Source of the DNA: Maricaulis maris
Lineage (GTDB): Bacteria > Pseudomonadota > Alphaproteobacteria > Caulobacterales > Maricaulaceae
Direction of reading: 5' to 3'
Assembly: GCF_003634045.1 (NCBI RefSeq)
Contig: NZ_RBIM01000008.1
Span: forward strand, 1-64,000
DNA length: 64,000 nt
Part shown: in pieces, positions 8,875 to 18,118 of the stretch
Numbering within the stretch: the first letter of the stretch is position 1
How the letters are laid out: each line of letters opens with the position of its first letter
Made by a program: the position numbers and the translations under genes
The notes under the pieces: model-generated
What the model was told of the DNA's origin: nothing
The model's database searches: none
The model's input: the letters and a program-made list of their open reading frames with translations, nothing else

Positions 8875-10385
8875 CTGTCCATCGCCGCCGGGCAATGCTT
8901 GGCCAGAAAATCCGAATGTGTCGGTAGTGTTGCGGCGGCCTGGCCAACGATCTTCTGGATGTTGCCAAGGAAGTCGCTGAGCTGGCCCGCCGCCAGGGCG
9001 TCGGCCATTGGGTGATAGCCTTTCGGATTCACGCCCTGGCCCAGCATGACCTGAAGCCAGCTGGAGTCGGTGAACAGGTCTTCCTCGCGATGATAGAGGC
9101 GACCATTGGCGCGGAACAGGTCGAGCTTGGCGCTCAGCGTGTCGGGCACGGACATCGCGGCGCAATCCTGCCAGAAGTCGGAATCGGTCCGCTCATTGAG
9201 GTGGTAGTGCAGGATGATGAAGTCGCGCACGCGTTCATATTCGAGCGCCATCTGACGATTGTATTCATCGCGGTCAGCCGCCGCGAGATCACCATCCGGG
9301 AACAGGGCGATCAACCGGCTGATGCCAGACTGGACGAGGTGGATCGAGGTGGACTCCAGGGGTTCAAGAAAGCCGGATGCCAGGCCCAGGGCTACGACAT
9401 TGCGATTCCAGAACTGCTTGCGCCGACCGGTCACAAACCGGATCACGCGGGGCTCGGCCAGCGCCTCTCCCTCCAGATTGGCCAGCAGCGTTTCGGTTGC
9501 CGCCGCCTCGCTCATATGGGCGCTGGAAAAGACATGGCCATTGCCGGTGCGGTGCTGCAGCGGGATACGCCATTGCCAGCCGGCGTTGTGGGCAATCGCC
9601 TGGGTGTAGGGGCGGATCGGCGCCTGTGCATTCGAACTGGGAACCGGGATGGCCCGGTCGCACGGCAACCAATGGGCCCAGTCCTCATAGCCGGTCTTGA
9701 GGGCTTGCTCGATCAGCAGGCCTCTGAAACCCGAGCAGTCGATGAAGAGGTCGGCCTCCAGGGTGCGACCGTCCCTCAGCCGTACGGCGGTAACATGGCC
9801 GCTTTCCGGGGCCATGATCGTGTCGTCGATCAGGCCTTCAACCCGGATGACGTCGCGCTGTTCGGCATAGTCGCGCAGGAATTTCCCGTAAAGCGAGGCA
9901 TCGAAATGATAGGCATAAGCGATCCCGGACAGCGGGGAATTGCCAACTTTCTCGAGCGGGGCAAAGCGCATCTGGCGCGCAGCTGCGGTGTTCAGGCAGT
10001 AGTCCCAAAGGCTTTCGCTCGCGCCTCCGGCTCGGGCGCGCAGCCAGTAGTGATGGAAGGGAACTTGCTGCAGGTTGAGGCCGATCGACCCGAAATTGTG
10101 GAGGTAGGCTTCACCCTGGCGCCGCCAGTTGATGAATTCGATCCCCAGCTTGAAGGAACCGTTGGTGCGCGCCACGAATTCGCGCTCATCAATGCTGAGC
10201 GCGGAATTGAGGTGTTTGATCTGCGGGATGGTCGCCTCGCCGACACCGACGGTGCCGATCTGTTCGGATTCGACCAGTTGTATCTTGATCGTTTCACCGA
10301 GAAAGCGTGACAGCGCGGCCGCTGCCATCCAGCCCGCCGTGCCGCCGCCGACAATCAGGACTGATTTGATGCGATTGGGTGTCAT
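8871..10385 (-). CDS. Second tryptophan halogenase-like protein
   Basis: 504 residues, paralogue of the gene it converges on. FAD-binding GGGTAG at 13-18, GVGEATIP about 35 residues later, and WQWRIP in the middle. The frame is open 38 codons further upstream, but that stretch contains the terminator of the upstream receptor gene, so the ATG at 10385 (MTPNRIK, with GAGG upstream) is the start. It follows the TonB receptor on the same strand and is probably expressed by partial read-through or its own promoter. Such halogenases are recurrent companions of SusC/MalA-like receptors; their job is unknown. Confidence 0.88.
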   Translation of the reverse strand: MTPNRIKSVLIVGGGTAGWMAAAALSRFLGETIKIQLVESEQIGTVGVGEATIPQIKHLNSALSIDEREFVARTNGSFKLGIEFINWRRQGEAYLHNFGSIGLNLQQVPFHHYWLRARAGGASESLWDYCLNTAAARQMRFAPLEKVGNSPLSGIAYAYHFDASLYGKFLRDYAEQRDVIRVEGLIDDTIMAPESGHVTAVRLRDGRTLEADLFIDCSGFRGLLIEQALKTGYEDWAHWLPCDRAIPVPSSNAQAPIRPYTQAIAHNAGWQWRIPLQHRTGNGHVFSSAHMSEAAATETLLANLEGEALAEPRVIRFVTGRRKQFWNRNVVALGLASGFLEPLESTSIHLVQSGISRLIALFPDGDLAAADRDEYNRQMALEYERVRDFIILHYHLNERTDSDFWQDCAAMSVPDTLSAKLDLFRANGRLYHREEDLFTDSSWLQVMLGQGVNPKGYHPMADALAAGQLSDFLGNIQKIVGQAAATLPTHSDFLAKHCPAAMDS

Positions 10386-10460
10386 GCGGACTGACCTCGA
10401 TCTTGCGTTCTGAGCCCGGACCGGGACGCAGGCACGCAGCAGTCTGCCGCTCCGACCCGC

Positions 10461-10496
10461 AAAGAAAAACCCCTGCCGGCACGAGGCAGGCAGGGG
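10461..10496 (-). terminator. Rho-independent terminator after the TonB receptor
   Basis: On the minus strand an 8-bp perfect stem (CCCCTGCC/GGCAGGGG, 10470-10477 with 10489-10496) is followed by TTTTTCTTT. It lies 30 bases past the receptor stop codon and sets the receptor apart from the downstream halogenase. Confidence 0.85.
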
Positions 10497-10526
10497 CAAA
10501 GGGGGTGCGCTTCGGGAAGGAAGCGG

Positions 10527-13292
10527 CTATCGACGCCAGCTGAAGCCGACGAGATAAGTGGCACCATACTGCTGGTAGTCCTTCACCTGACGGGGGTCGT
10601 CATTGAGGAAGGTCACAAAGGCCTCGTCAGTCAGATTATTGCCCTGCGCAAAGATCGACAGGCCATCAAGCGGACCCGGTCCGAACTCATATCCGATCTG
10701 TGCATCAATGACCGATTCCGCTTCAACATTGCGGAATTCGCGATTGGCACCGAAGCCGGTAACTTCGCCGAGGAATTCAGACCGCCAGCGGTTCGAGACC
10801 CGGGCTTCGAAGCCGCCGCGCTCATAATAGACTGTCAGGTTGCCGACATTCTCCGACAGGCCGGGAATGGCAATTGGTGCTTGGTTGGGATCCGGTTGGA
10901 CTTCACTTTCCGTGTAGGAGTAGCTGGCCAACAGGCCGAAACCGCCCAGCCAGGGCGCGACGGCGTCGCCCGGGATGTTGGTCGCCACTTCGATGCCGCG
11001 GATATAGCCGCCATCCGTGTTGACGGGCTCATAGAGGATGCCGGTCGTGACCTGCGGATTGGCCGCAATGAAGGCCGAGTCGAAGAGTGCGTTGGCAGCG
11101 TCCGTCATGTCGATCTGGCGTGCCGAGGAACCGAACACGTAGTTGTCGATATCCTTGTTGAAGATCGCCGCCGAGATGTAACCCCCACCGTCAGCGAAAT
11201 AATGCTCGATCGACAGGTCCAGGGCGTCGGCAGTCACCGGACGCAAGCGCGGAGAGCCACCGGACACGGTCAGGCAGGACTGGCCACCGGCGAGGTCGTA
11301 ATTGGCGCCGTTGAAAGCCGGGTTCCCGGTGCCGTCGTCGGTGGTGCAGACTTGGGTGTTGATGCCGATTTCCTGCGATGCCCGCAGTTCGTCCATGCGC
11401 GGGCGCGCCATGGTGCGGGCCGCGCCGACACGGATGAAGGTGTTCTCAGCGACTTCAAACGAGAAGTTCGCGCTCGGCAGAATGTGCGAGTAGCTATCTT
11501 CCTCGGAATAGCTGAGCAGGGCGCCTTGACCGGCTCGCGGGCCGGTGGATGACTGCTCGGTATGCACGATCTGGAGGCCGAAATTGCCGCGCACCGGGGT
11601 GTCGCCGAGGACCGAGTCCACATTGGCTTGCAGATAACCGATGACCTGCTGCTCCTCGACATCCCAGGACTTTGTGAGAACGTCGGCATTGAGGTTCGGC
11701 CGCAGCGCGTAGACACCGCTGTTCAGCATCGCGAGCGGATCATAGCTCACCATGCCGGTGATACCGATGAAGTCGAGGCTGGTCGGCTCGAGCAGCAGAT
11801 CGCCCGGGATCGCGGTGGTGTTGGTCGCACCCGGATTGGCCAGGTCGATGAAGTCTTCGTCCGAGCGCTTGGATTTCTCGCGGTCCGTGACGTAGACACC
11901 AACTTCGACGCTGGAGAAGAAGCCTTGCGAAATTTCGCGCTCTGCTTCGACGCGCAGTGCCGTCAGCGTATCCTCGGTGGACGGGCGCTTGATGAAGCCA
12001 ACCTGCCCCCAACCCTGCGGGTCAGTGAGCAGCATCAGGCTCGGATCGGCATAATCGAGGCTGGAACCGAAGACGAAACCGCCGCTACCGCCGACTTCAA
12101 ATGCCAGCGTGTCTGACGCGCCATTGCCGAAGCCCGCGCCGGTGCCGGCATAGGATTCATAGTCGGTGTCATCGCGCTCGACGCTGGAGTAAGAAAGGTC
12201 GACCGTGCCGACCCACTGGTCATTCAGGCGTTGCTCGTGATTGATGCCAAAGGACATGACGTCGGCTTCGCGGAAGCGGGTGTCATTGCGGACAACGCCC
12301 TGGACGTCGGAGAAAGTGCCGGCCGTGACGAGGCCATCTTCAACCGTATAGCCAGGCTGCAAGGTCGCGCCGCCCCAGGCCAACGGCAGCTCGATTCCAC
12401 GCAGGATGCCGGTGTCTTCGAACTGGGAGTAGAAGGCGTCAATCGTAGTGTGGGTATTGGCGTTCGGCTCGAATTCCAACGTGCCGACAAAGGCGGTCCG
12501 CTCAAGTTGGCGGCTCTCGACATACGGCTTTGCGCCACCAAGCAGGAGGTCGCCCGCACCGACGGTCGGATAACCCCACGCGTCCCAGCGCTCACTCTGC
12601 GTCGGAGAGGATTGCGTGGCAAAACCGATGGCCAGGCCGATCGTGTCGTCGGCAAACTGGTCGATATAGAAGCCGGTGACGCGGTGGCCGCTGTCTTCCG
12701 AACCGGCGTTCAGGGCGCCATACTGGTTCCACTCATAGCGACCGGAAATGGCAATCGTCTGCTCGTCATTGTCGAGCGGGCGCACGGTCCGAAGATCGGC
12801 AGTCCCGGCCAGCCCCTGGCCGACCAGCTGGGCGTCCGGGGTCTTGTAAACAACGACGGAGCTGAGCAGTTCCGACGGATACTGGTCGAATTCAACGCCA
12901 CGGTTGTCGCCGGCCGTGACCTGTTCGCGACCATTGAGCAGGGCCGTGGTGAAGTCCGGCCCGAGGCCGCGCACGGAGATTACCTGGGCGCGACCGCGAA
13001 GGCGTTGCGCTGCGAGGCCCGGCAGGCGTGCCAGCGACTCGGCAATCGAATTGTCAGGTAGGCGGCCGATGTCCTCAGCGGAAATGGCTTCGACGATCGA
13101 CGTCGATTCGCGCTTCACGGCGATCGAGTTCTCGATGGCACTGCGGAAGCCCGTGACGGTAATGACGTCGCTGGCGTCCCCGTCGGTCTCGTCCTGGGCA
13201 GAGGCCGGCGCGGCCAAGGCCGTCGACAGGGCCAGTGTGGAAGCCGCGCTGGCCATGAGCCAGCCACGACGCGTGGTGCGTTGATTGATCAT
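10527..13292 (-). CDS. TonB-dependent receptor, maltooligosaccharide type (MalA-like)
   Basis: 921 residues. Signal peptide to about residue 32 (APASA|QDE), then a TonB-box/plug region (VITVTGFRSAIENS, SIVEAISAEDIGRLPDNSIA) and a 22-strand barrel ending in the aromatic-rich tail (YLVGFSWRR). The plug start IENSIAVKR is the form seen in Caulobacter MalA and other sugar receptors. It would import maltodextrins across the outer membrane using TonB energy. Divergent from the alpha-glucosidase gene; the 290-base gap between them holds a candidate operator. Substrate is inferred from context. Confidence 0.92.
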   Translation of the reverse strand: MINQRTTRRGWLMASAASTLALSTALAAPASAQDETDGDASDVITVTGFRSAIENSIAVKRESTSIVEAISAEDIGRLPDNSIAESLARLPGLAAQRLRGRAQVISVRGLGPDFTTALLNGREQVTAGDNRGVEFDQYPSELLSSVVVYKTPDAQLVGQGLAGTADLRTVRPLDNDEQTIAISGRYEWNQYGALNAGSEDSGHRVTGFYIDQFADDTIGLAIGFATQSSPTQSERWDAWGYPTVGAGDLLLGGAKPYVESRQLERTAFVGTLEFEPNANTHTTIDAFYSQFEDTGILRGIELPLAWGGATLQPGYTVEDGLVTAGTFSDVQGVVRNDTRFREADVMSFGINHEQRLNDQWVGTVDLSYSSVERDDTDYESYAGTGAGFGNGASDTLAFEVGGSGGFVFGSSLDYADPSLMLLTDPQGWGQVGFIKRPSTEDTLTALRVEAEREISQGFFSSVEVGVYVTDREKSKRSDEDFIDLANPGATNTTAIPGDLLLEPTSLDFIGITGMVSYDPLAMLNSGVYALRPNLNADVLTKSWDVEEQQVIGYLQANVDSVLGDTPVRGNFGLQIVHTEQSSTGPRAGQGALLSYSEEDSYSHILPSANFSFEVAENTFIRVGAARTMARPRMDELRASQEIGINTQVCTTDDGTGNPAFNGANYDLAGGQSCLTVSGGSPRLRPVTADALDLSIEHYFADGGGYISAAIFNKDIDNYVFGSSARQIDMTDAANALFDSAFIAANPQVTTGILYEPVNTDGGYIRGIEVATNIPGDAVAPWLGGFGLLASYSYTESEVQPDPNQAPIAIPGLSENVGNLTVYYERGGFEARVSNRWRSEFLGEVTGFGANREFRNVEAESVIDAQIGYEFGPGPLDGLSIFAQGNNLTDEAFVTFLNDDPRQVKDYQQYGATYLVGFSWRR

Positions 13293-13503
13293 TTAGTCCT
13301 CCCTCCGGCGTGTCGACACGAAGATTGTCGCCGCCATTCCAGTGCAAATTAATGAAAATCAATCCAGACGACAACTGGCAATATTGCGCTTTTTGAATCC
13401 AGCGGTGATGTGATGCGAGAATGTTACACAGCGTCCATGTGCATTGTCGCGTTGAAAACTTGACGATTCCCGCGATCCCGCCAATTGACAAGATTGCCAA
13501 TGG

Positions 13504-13521
13504 GATGCAATTTTTTGCAAA
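13504..13521. promoter_or_regulatory. Candidate operator, site C
   Basis: GATGCAATTTTTTGCAAA, an imperfect palindrome with TGCA arms separated by exactly 6 bases, like sites A and B. It lies between the divergent receptor and alpha-glucosidase genes, about 65 bases before the latter. A second, different palindrome, CATGC-N8-GCATG with a TTGCAA core, sits at 13532-13549 and could be an extra site. Confidence 0.6.
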
Positions 13522-13586
13522 ATTGCTAAAACATGCGATTGCAAGCATGGTGTGAAATCAGCGCCTTGGTGCGCGAGGAGGACTGA

Positions 13587-15218
13587 GTGGAGTTGGACGC
13601 GCAATCCGAGGAGCGGTCGCAGGACCAGCCGGCGTCTGAATGGTGGAAGGGCGCGGTGATCTATCAGATCTATCCGCGCAGCTTCTTCGATTCGAACAAT
13701 GACGGAATCGGTGACCTGCCCGGCATTACTGCGCGACTCGAATACGTCGCCTCGCTTGGCGTTGATGCGATTTGGCTATCGCCCTTCTTTACCTCACCAA
13801 TGCGGGACTTCGGCTATGACGTCGCCGATTATCGCGGCGTGGACCCGATTTTCGGGACGCTCGACGATTTCGATGTGTTGTTGGAGCGGGCGCACGCGCT
13901 GGGCTTGAAGGTCCTGATTGATCAGGTCTATTCCCACACATCCGAGGTCCATGCCTGGTTCCAGCAAAGCCGCTCGAGCCGCAGCAATGAGAAGGCCGAC
14001 TGGTATGTCTGGGCCGACGCCAAGCCCGACGGTTCGCCCCCGAATAACTGGCAATCGGTCTTCGGTGGCCCGTCCTGGACCTGGGATGCGCGGCGCGGCC
14101 AGTACTACATGCACAATTTCCTGCCCGAGCAGCCGGACCTCAATGTCCACAATCCGGCCGTCCAGGAAGAATTGCTCGACACCATGAGGTTCTGGTTGGA
14201 CCGCGGGGTCGACGGTATCCGTCTTGATGCCGTCAACTTCATGATGCATGACCCGGCGCTGCACGATAATCCGCCGATCAAGAATACCGGCACCCGCCGA
14301 ACCCGACCGTTTGATTTTCAGCACCATTATTTCAACCAGTCTCACCCGGATATCCCTGCTTTCCTCGAGCGCATGCGCGTGCTCGCGGACAGTTATGAGG
14401 GGCGCTTTCTGGTCGCCGAAGTTGGCGGCGAGCGGGCGCAGGAAGAGATGGAGCTCTATACGCGTCGTCCCGGACGTCTCCATTCGGCCTACGGATTTCT
14501 CTATCTCTATGCAGAATCGCTTGACCCGGCCCTTGTCGGCTCGGCAGTCGACCTTTGGCCGTCAGACGGGGTGACCGGCTGGCCATCCTGGACATTCTCC
14601 AACCATGATGCGCCGCGCGCGGTGTCACGGTGGGCTGCCGAAGGCGATCGTGAAGCCTTCGCGAACATGGCCTTGTTGTTGCTCGTCGCCATGCGTGGCA
14701 ACGTCTTTATCTATCAGGGTGAAGAGCTTGGCTTGCCGCAGGCAATGGTGCCGTTCGACCGGCTCCAAGACCCTGAGGCGATCGCCAACTGGCCGCAAAC
14801 GCTGGGGCGGGACGGCGCACGCACGCCGATGCCATGGACCCGTCGGGCTTGCCATGGCGGTTTCTCCGAGGTGGAGCCCTGGCTGCCCGTTGATGCCCGC
14901 CATTTTGATCTGGCAGTCGATGCACAGGAAGCAGACGCCGGCGCAACCTTGCATCTCGCTCGTCGCTTTGTACGGCTGCGGGAGCGCCATTCGGTGCTGC
15001 GCACTGGCGCAATGCGCATGGTCGAGACCGGCGTTGACGGGCTTCTGGCCTTCGAGCGAGGCTCTGGCGATCGGGTCATTTTTTGCGTCTTCAACCTGAC
15101 CTGTGAACCGGTCAGCTGGGACATGCCTGCAGGCTGGAAAGTGATCGAACAGGTCAATGCCGCAGGCGGGGACGGGTGTCTTCCGGCCTATGCTGGTGTG
15201 CTCGCGCAACGCATCTGA
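13587..15218 (+). CDS. Alpha-glucosidase (GH13)
   Basis: 543 residues without a signal peptide, so cytoplasmic. Opens with WWKGAVIYQIYPRSF and has the GH13 regions DQVYSH (112-117), GIRLDA with nucleophile Asp213, VAEVGG with Glu277 and FSNHD with Asp340. The short catalytic loops and start are those of oligo-1,6-glucosidase/alpha-glucosidase enzymes that release glucose from maltose. Start is GTG at 13587 with GAGGAGG 7 bases upstream. It ends 4 bases before the convergent LacI-family gene. Likely partner of the transporter for intracellular maltose breakdown. Confidence 0.92.
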   Translation: MELDAQSEERSQDQPASEWWKGAVIYQIYPRSFFDSNNDGIGDLPGITARLEYVASLGVDAIWLSPFFTSPMRDFGYDVADYRGVDPIFGTLDDFDVLLERAHALGLKVLIDQVYSHTSEVHAWFQQSRSSRSNEKADWYVWADAKPDGSPPNNWQSVFGGPSWTWDARRGQYYMHNFLPEQPDLNVHNPAVQEELLDTMRFWLDRGVDGIRLDAVNFMMHDPALHDNPPIKNTGTRRTRPFDFQHHYFNQSHPDIPAFLERMRVLADSYEGRFLVAEVGGERAQEEMELYTRRPGRLHSAYGFLYLYAESLDPALVGSAVDLWPSDGVTGWPSWTFSNHDAPRAVSRWAAEGDREAFANMALLLLVAMRGNVFIYQGEELGLPQAMVPFDRLQDPEAIANWPQTLGRDGARTPMPWTRRACHGGFSEVEPWLPVDARHFDLAVDAQEADAGATLHLARRFVRLRERHSVLRTGAMRMVETGVDGLLAFERGSGDRVIFCVFNLTCEPVSWDMPAGWKVIEQVNAAGGDGCLPAYAGVLAQRI

Positions 15219-15222
15219 AGTG

Positions 15223-16236
15223 TCAGCCGCCGCAGCTTTCACGAATGATCAGATCGGTGGCAAGTCGCTCCGAGCGGCGTGCTTGCGGGCCGCGGAAGTC
15301 GAGCAGTTTGGACAGCATCAGGCGCCCCGCAGCGACCATATCCTGGTCGACCGTGGTCAGGGCCGGGTGGGCGTAGCGGGCAAAGGACACATTGTCGTAG
15401 CCGACGACTGAAACATCATCCGGAACCGAGACCTTCGCGAGCTGCAGCGCCCTCAGGGCGCCGAATGCAAGGACGTCGCTGGCGGCGACGATCCCGTCAA
15501 ACGGCACGCCATTCTTGATCAGTGCCTCGACCGAGGCTTCAGCAGACTCGATGTCGAAATGGGACGGGATGACCAGCGCGTCATCGGCTTGCAATCCGGC
15601 GGAGAGGAGGGCGTCACGATAACCGCGAAAGCGCTGCATCACTTCTGGCGCTTCGGACTGCCCCAGAAAGACGATCTTCTCCCGGCCAAGTCGGATCAGG
15701 TGTTGGGTGGCGCGGCGACCGCCGGTGACATTGTCGCTGCCAACCGAGCAATAGCGCTGTTCGGGCAGTTCAGCGCCCCAGACCACGAACCGCTTTTCGG
15801 TTTCGGCCAGACGATTGAAGGCGCCGTGAAGGTTGGATTGGCCGACAAAGATCACGCCCTCGGCGCGATGGGTCGTCATCGCCATGTGGAGGTCGTCATA
15901 GCTGGCGGGAGCGACGTGCGAGATGTGGACGTCGCATTCGCGCTCACGGGCGGCATCGCCAACCCCGGTCAGGAGCTCGAAAAAGAACGGATCCGACAGG
16001 CGTGTGTCGCGACCTTGCGGGCGCGGGACCACGATCGAGATCGTGGCCTTGGCGCCGATAGGCCCGGCGGGCATATGGCGTCGGAAGGGATAGTCGAGCT
16101 CGCGCGCCAGCTTCCAGATTGCCTGCTTGGTGCGCATATTGACCGACGGGCTGTCATTGAGCGCGCGCGAGGCCGTGGAGACGGAAACGCCGGCGCGTTG
16201 CGCCAGATCTTCCAAGCGTGTCGGCTTCTTGCTCAC
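15223..16236 (-). CDS. LacI-family transcriptional regulator
   Basis: 337 residues from a GTG at 16236. N-terminal helix-turn-helix (RLEDLAQRAGVSVSTASRAL, about 8-27) with the hinge helix near 50-58, then a periplasmic-binding-like sugar sensor (ISIVVPRPQ onward) ending FGALRALQLAKVSVPDDVSVVGYDN, the usual LacI/GalR signature. The frame is open 44 codons further upstream without a better start. Placed between the alpha-glucosidase and transporter genes, it probably represses the locus and is released by maltose or a derivative. The TGCA-N6-TGCA sites are its most likely operators. A CG-centred palindrome GCACGCGTGC at 16276-16285 may serve autoregulation. Confidence 0.9.
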   Translation of the reverse strand: MSKKPTRLEDLAQRAGVSVSTASRALNDSPSVNMRTKQAIWKLARELDYPFRRHMPAGPIGAKATISIVVPRPQGRDTRLSDPFFFELLTGVGDAARERECDVHISHVAPASYDDLHMAMTTHRAEGVIFVGQSNLHGAFNRLAETEKRFVVWGAELPEQRYCSVGSDNVTGGRRATQHLIRLGREKIVFLGQSEAPEVMQRFRGYRDALLSAGLQADDALVIPSHFDIESAEASVEALIKNGVPFDGIVAASDVLAFGALRALQLAKVSVPDDVSVVGYDNVSFARYAHPALTTVDQDMVAAGRLMLSKLLDFRGPQARRSERLATDLIIRESCGG

Positions 16237-16505
16237 GTCTTGATCCAACCCTCTCAAATCATTGGTGTCAGCAATGCACGCGTGCGGCAAAACTGGCAAG
16301 TTCATCGCTCCGGACCGTGCGGCCCCGAGGATTTCCCATATTTGAAATCTTTTGCGCTTGTCTGGCAAGTTCGTGAACCGAACTGCGCCATGTTTCTCCG
16401 GCTGTTTGGAATTTTTCTACATTTTTTCAGGTAATTGCTTAGGGCTATCGACAAGCCAGTCAGACTGGATAAGGATGTGAAAAATTATGAAAAGGGGAGG
16501 CTGTC

Positions 16506-18038
16506 ATGCAAAAACCGGCACTCGGTTTCTGGCAGATCTGGAATATTTCCTTTGGGTTCTTCGGCATACAGATCGGGTTCGCGCTGCAGAACACGAATGT
16601 CAGCCGCATCTTCCAGACGCTCGGCGCGCCGATAGAGACGCTACCGCTTTTGTGGTTGGCGGCGCCGCTGACCGGCCTTCTGGTTCAACCGATCATTGGC
16701 TATTTCTCCGACCGCACCTGGACCGGCCTCGGGCGTCGACGCCCATATTTCCTGGCCGGCGCGGTTTTCACGACGCTCGCCCTTTTGGTGATGCCTAATT
16801 CTCCCATGCTCTGGCTTGCCGCAATCATGCTGTGGCTGCTGGATGCGTCGATCAATATCTCGATGGAACCATTCCGTGCCTTTGTCGGTGACATGTTGCC
16901 CAGTCGTCAGCGCACGCAGGGCTTCGCCATGCAAACCATCTTTATTGGTGCCGGTGCGACCGTGGCGTCGGCAGCGACCTGGATACTTTCGGACGTGTTC
17001 GGTGTGTCAGATGTTGCGGCCGCGGGCGTTGTTCCGGACAATGTGAAGTATTCTTTCTATATCGGCGCCGTCGCACTGTTCGTGTCCGTCATGTGGACGG
17101 TCATCACGAGCCGCGAATATGCGCCGGACAAGCTGGCCGCCTATGACGAGGCCGAGCGTCAGTCGATGGGCTTGCCGCGCGATCCGGAGCGTCCGCCCCA
17201 GTCCAGCCGCCGCTATCTGGGCTCGGGCTTTGGCTATCTCGTGGCTGGCATTGTCGCGAGTGCGGCGGTCTATCGCTTCAATGGTGCCCAGGAGCTCTAC
17301 GTCTTGACCGGCGGGGTGGCCGCGCTCGGGCTTGGATTTATCCTGCACACGGTTCTGCGGGCAATTGGCCAGACCGAAAACTTCTTCAGCCATGTCTTGG
17401 AAGACCTCAACACCATGCCGACGGTGATGAAGCGCCTGGCCTGGGTTCAATTCTTTTCCTGGGCCGCGCTTTTCATGATGTGGATCTATTCCACGCCGGC
17501 GGTGACCAGTTTTCATTTCGGGGCCACGGACCCCGGTTCGGAAGCCTATTCCGACGGGGCCAACTGGGTTGGTCTGTTGTTTGCCACCTATAACGGCATC
17601 GCTGCCATCTATGCCCTCTTGTTGCCGTTCATGGCGAAGCGTTTCAATCGCCGTGTGACGCATGCGATCAATCTTGTGATTGGCGGGGTCTCGCTGGCGA
17701 GCTTCTACTTCATCACTGACCCGACCCTGTTGTGGGTTTCGATGATTGGGGTCGGTATCGTCTGGGCCTCTATCCTGACCATGCCCTACGCTATCCTGTC
17801 CGATGCCCTGCCGGCCGATAAAATGGGTGTCTATATGGGGATTTTCAATTTCTTCATCGTCATTCCGCAAATCGTGGTCGGAAGCCTGATGGGGATCGCC
17901 CTGAGAATGCTCCTTGGCAATGAGCCGATTCACGCTTTTCTCGTGGCTGGCGTTTCGCTGGGGCTTGCGGCCGTGGCGGTTATCTTCGTGCCGGGGCGGC
18001 GCGTCGCAGTTGAAAGTAGCGCGGCGCCTGCCGAGTAG
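16506..18038 (+). CDS. MFS sugar transporter (MalY/SLC45-like)
   Basis: 510 residues with about 12 membrane segments. The motif YFSDRTWTGLGRRRPYF after helix 2 and a start of the form FWQIWNISFGFFGIQIGFALQNTN are typical of bacterial proton/maltose or sucrose symporters related to SLC45, including Caulobacter MalY. GGGGAGG precedes the ATG by 6 bases. It would carry maltose from periplasm to cytoplasm. Divergent from the LacI gene, and closed by a strong two-way terminator. Confidence 0.9.
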   Translation: MQKPALGFWQIWNISFGFFGIQIGFALQNTNVSRIFQTLGAPIETLPLLWLAAPLTGLLVQPIIGYFSDRTWTGLGRRRPYFLAGAVFTTLALLVMPNSPMLWLAAIMLWLLDASINISMEPFRAFVGDMLPSRQRTQGFAMQTIFIGAGATVASAATWILSDVFGVSDVAAAGVVPDNVKYSFYIGAVALFVSVMWTVITSREYAPDKLAAYDEAERQSMGLPRDPERPPQSSRRYLGSGFGYLVAGIVASAAVYRFNGAQELYVLTGGVAALGLGFILHTVLRAIGQTENFFSHVLEDLNTMPTVMKRLAWVQFFSWAALFMMWIYSTPAVTSFHFGATDPGSEAYSDGANWVGLLFATYNGIAAIYALLLPFMAKRFNRRVTHAINLVIGGVSLASFYFITDPTLLWVSMIGVGIVWASILTMPYAILSDALPADKMGVYMGIFNFFIVIPQIVVGSLMGIALRMLLGNEPIHAFLVAGVSLGLAAVAVIFVPGRRVAVESSAAPAE

Positions 18039-18060
18039 GCGTTTTCGCCCGAATGGATGC

Positions 18061-18099
18061 AAAAAGGGCCCCGGCGGAGATTTCCGCCGGGGCCCTTTT
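18061..18099. terminator. Bidirectional Rho-independent terminator
   Basis: A 13-bp perfect GC-rich stem (18066-18078 with 18083-18095), loop GATT, flanked by an A-run and a T-run. It sits between the convergent transporter and amylase genes and can serve both. Confidence 0.92.
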
Positions 18100-18118
18100 C
18101 ATGACGGCTTCGACTGGG

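Noticed and set aside
16276-16285. GCACGCGTGC palindrome as a confirmed LacI operator
   Set aside because: Short, CG-rich palindromes arise often by chance in this GC content; it differs from the TGCA-N6-TGCA sites, so it is only mentioned as a weak possibility.
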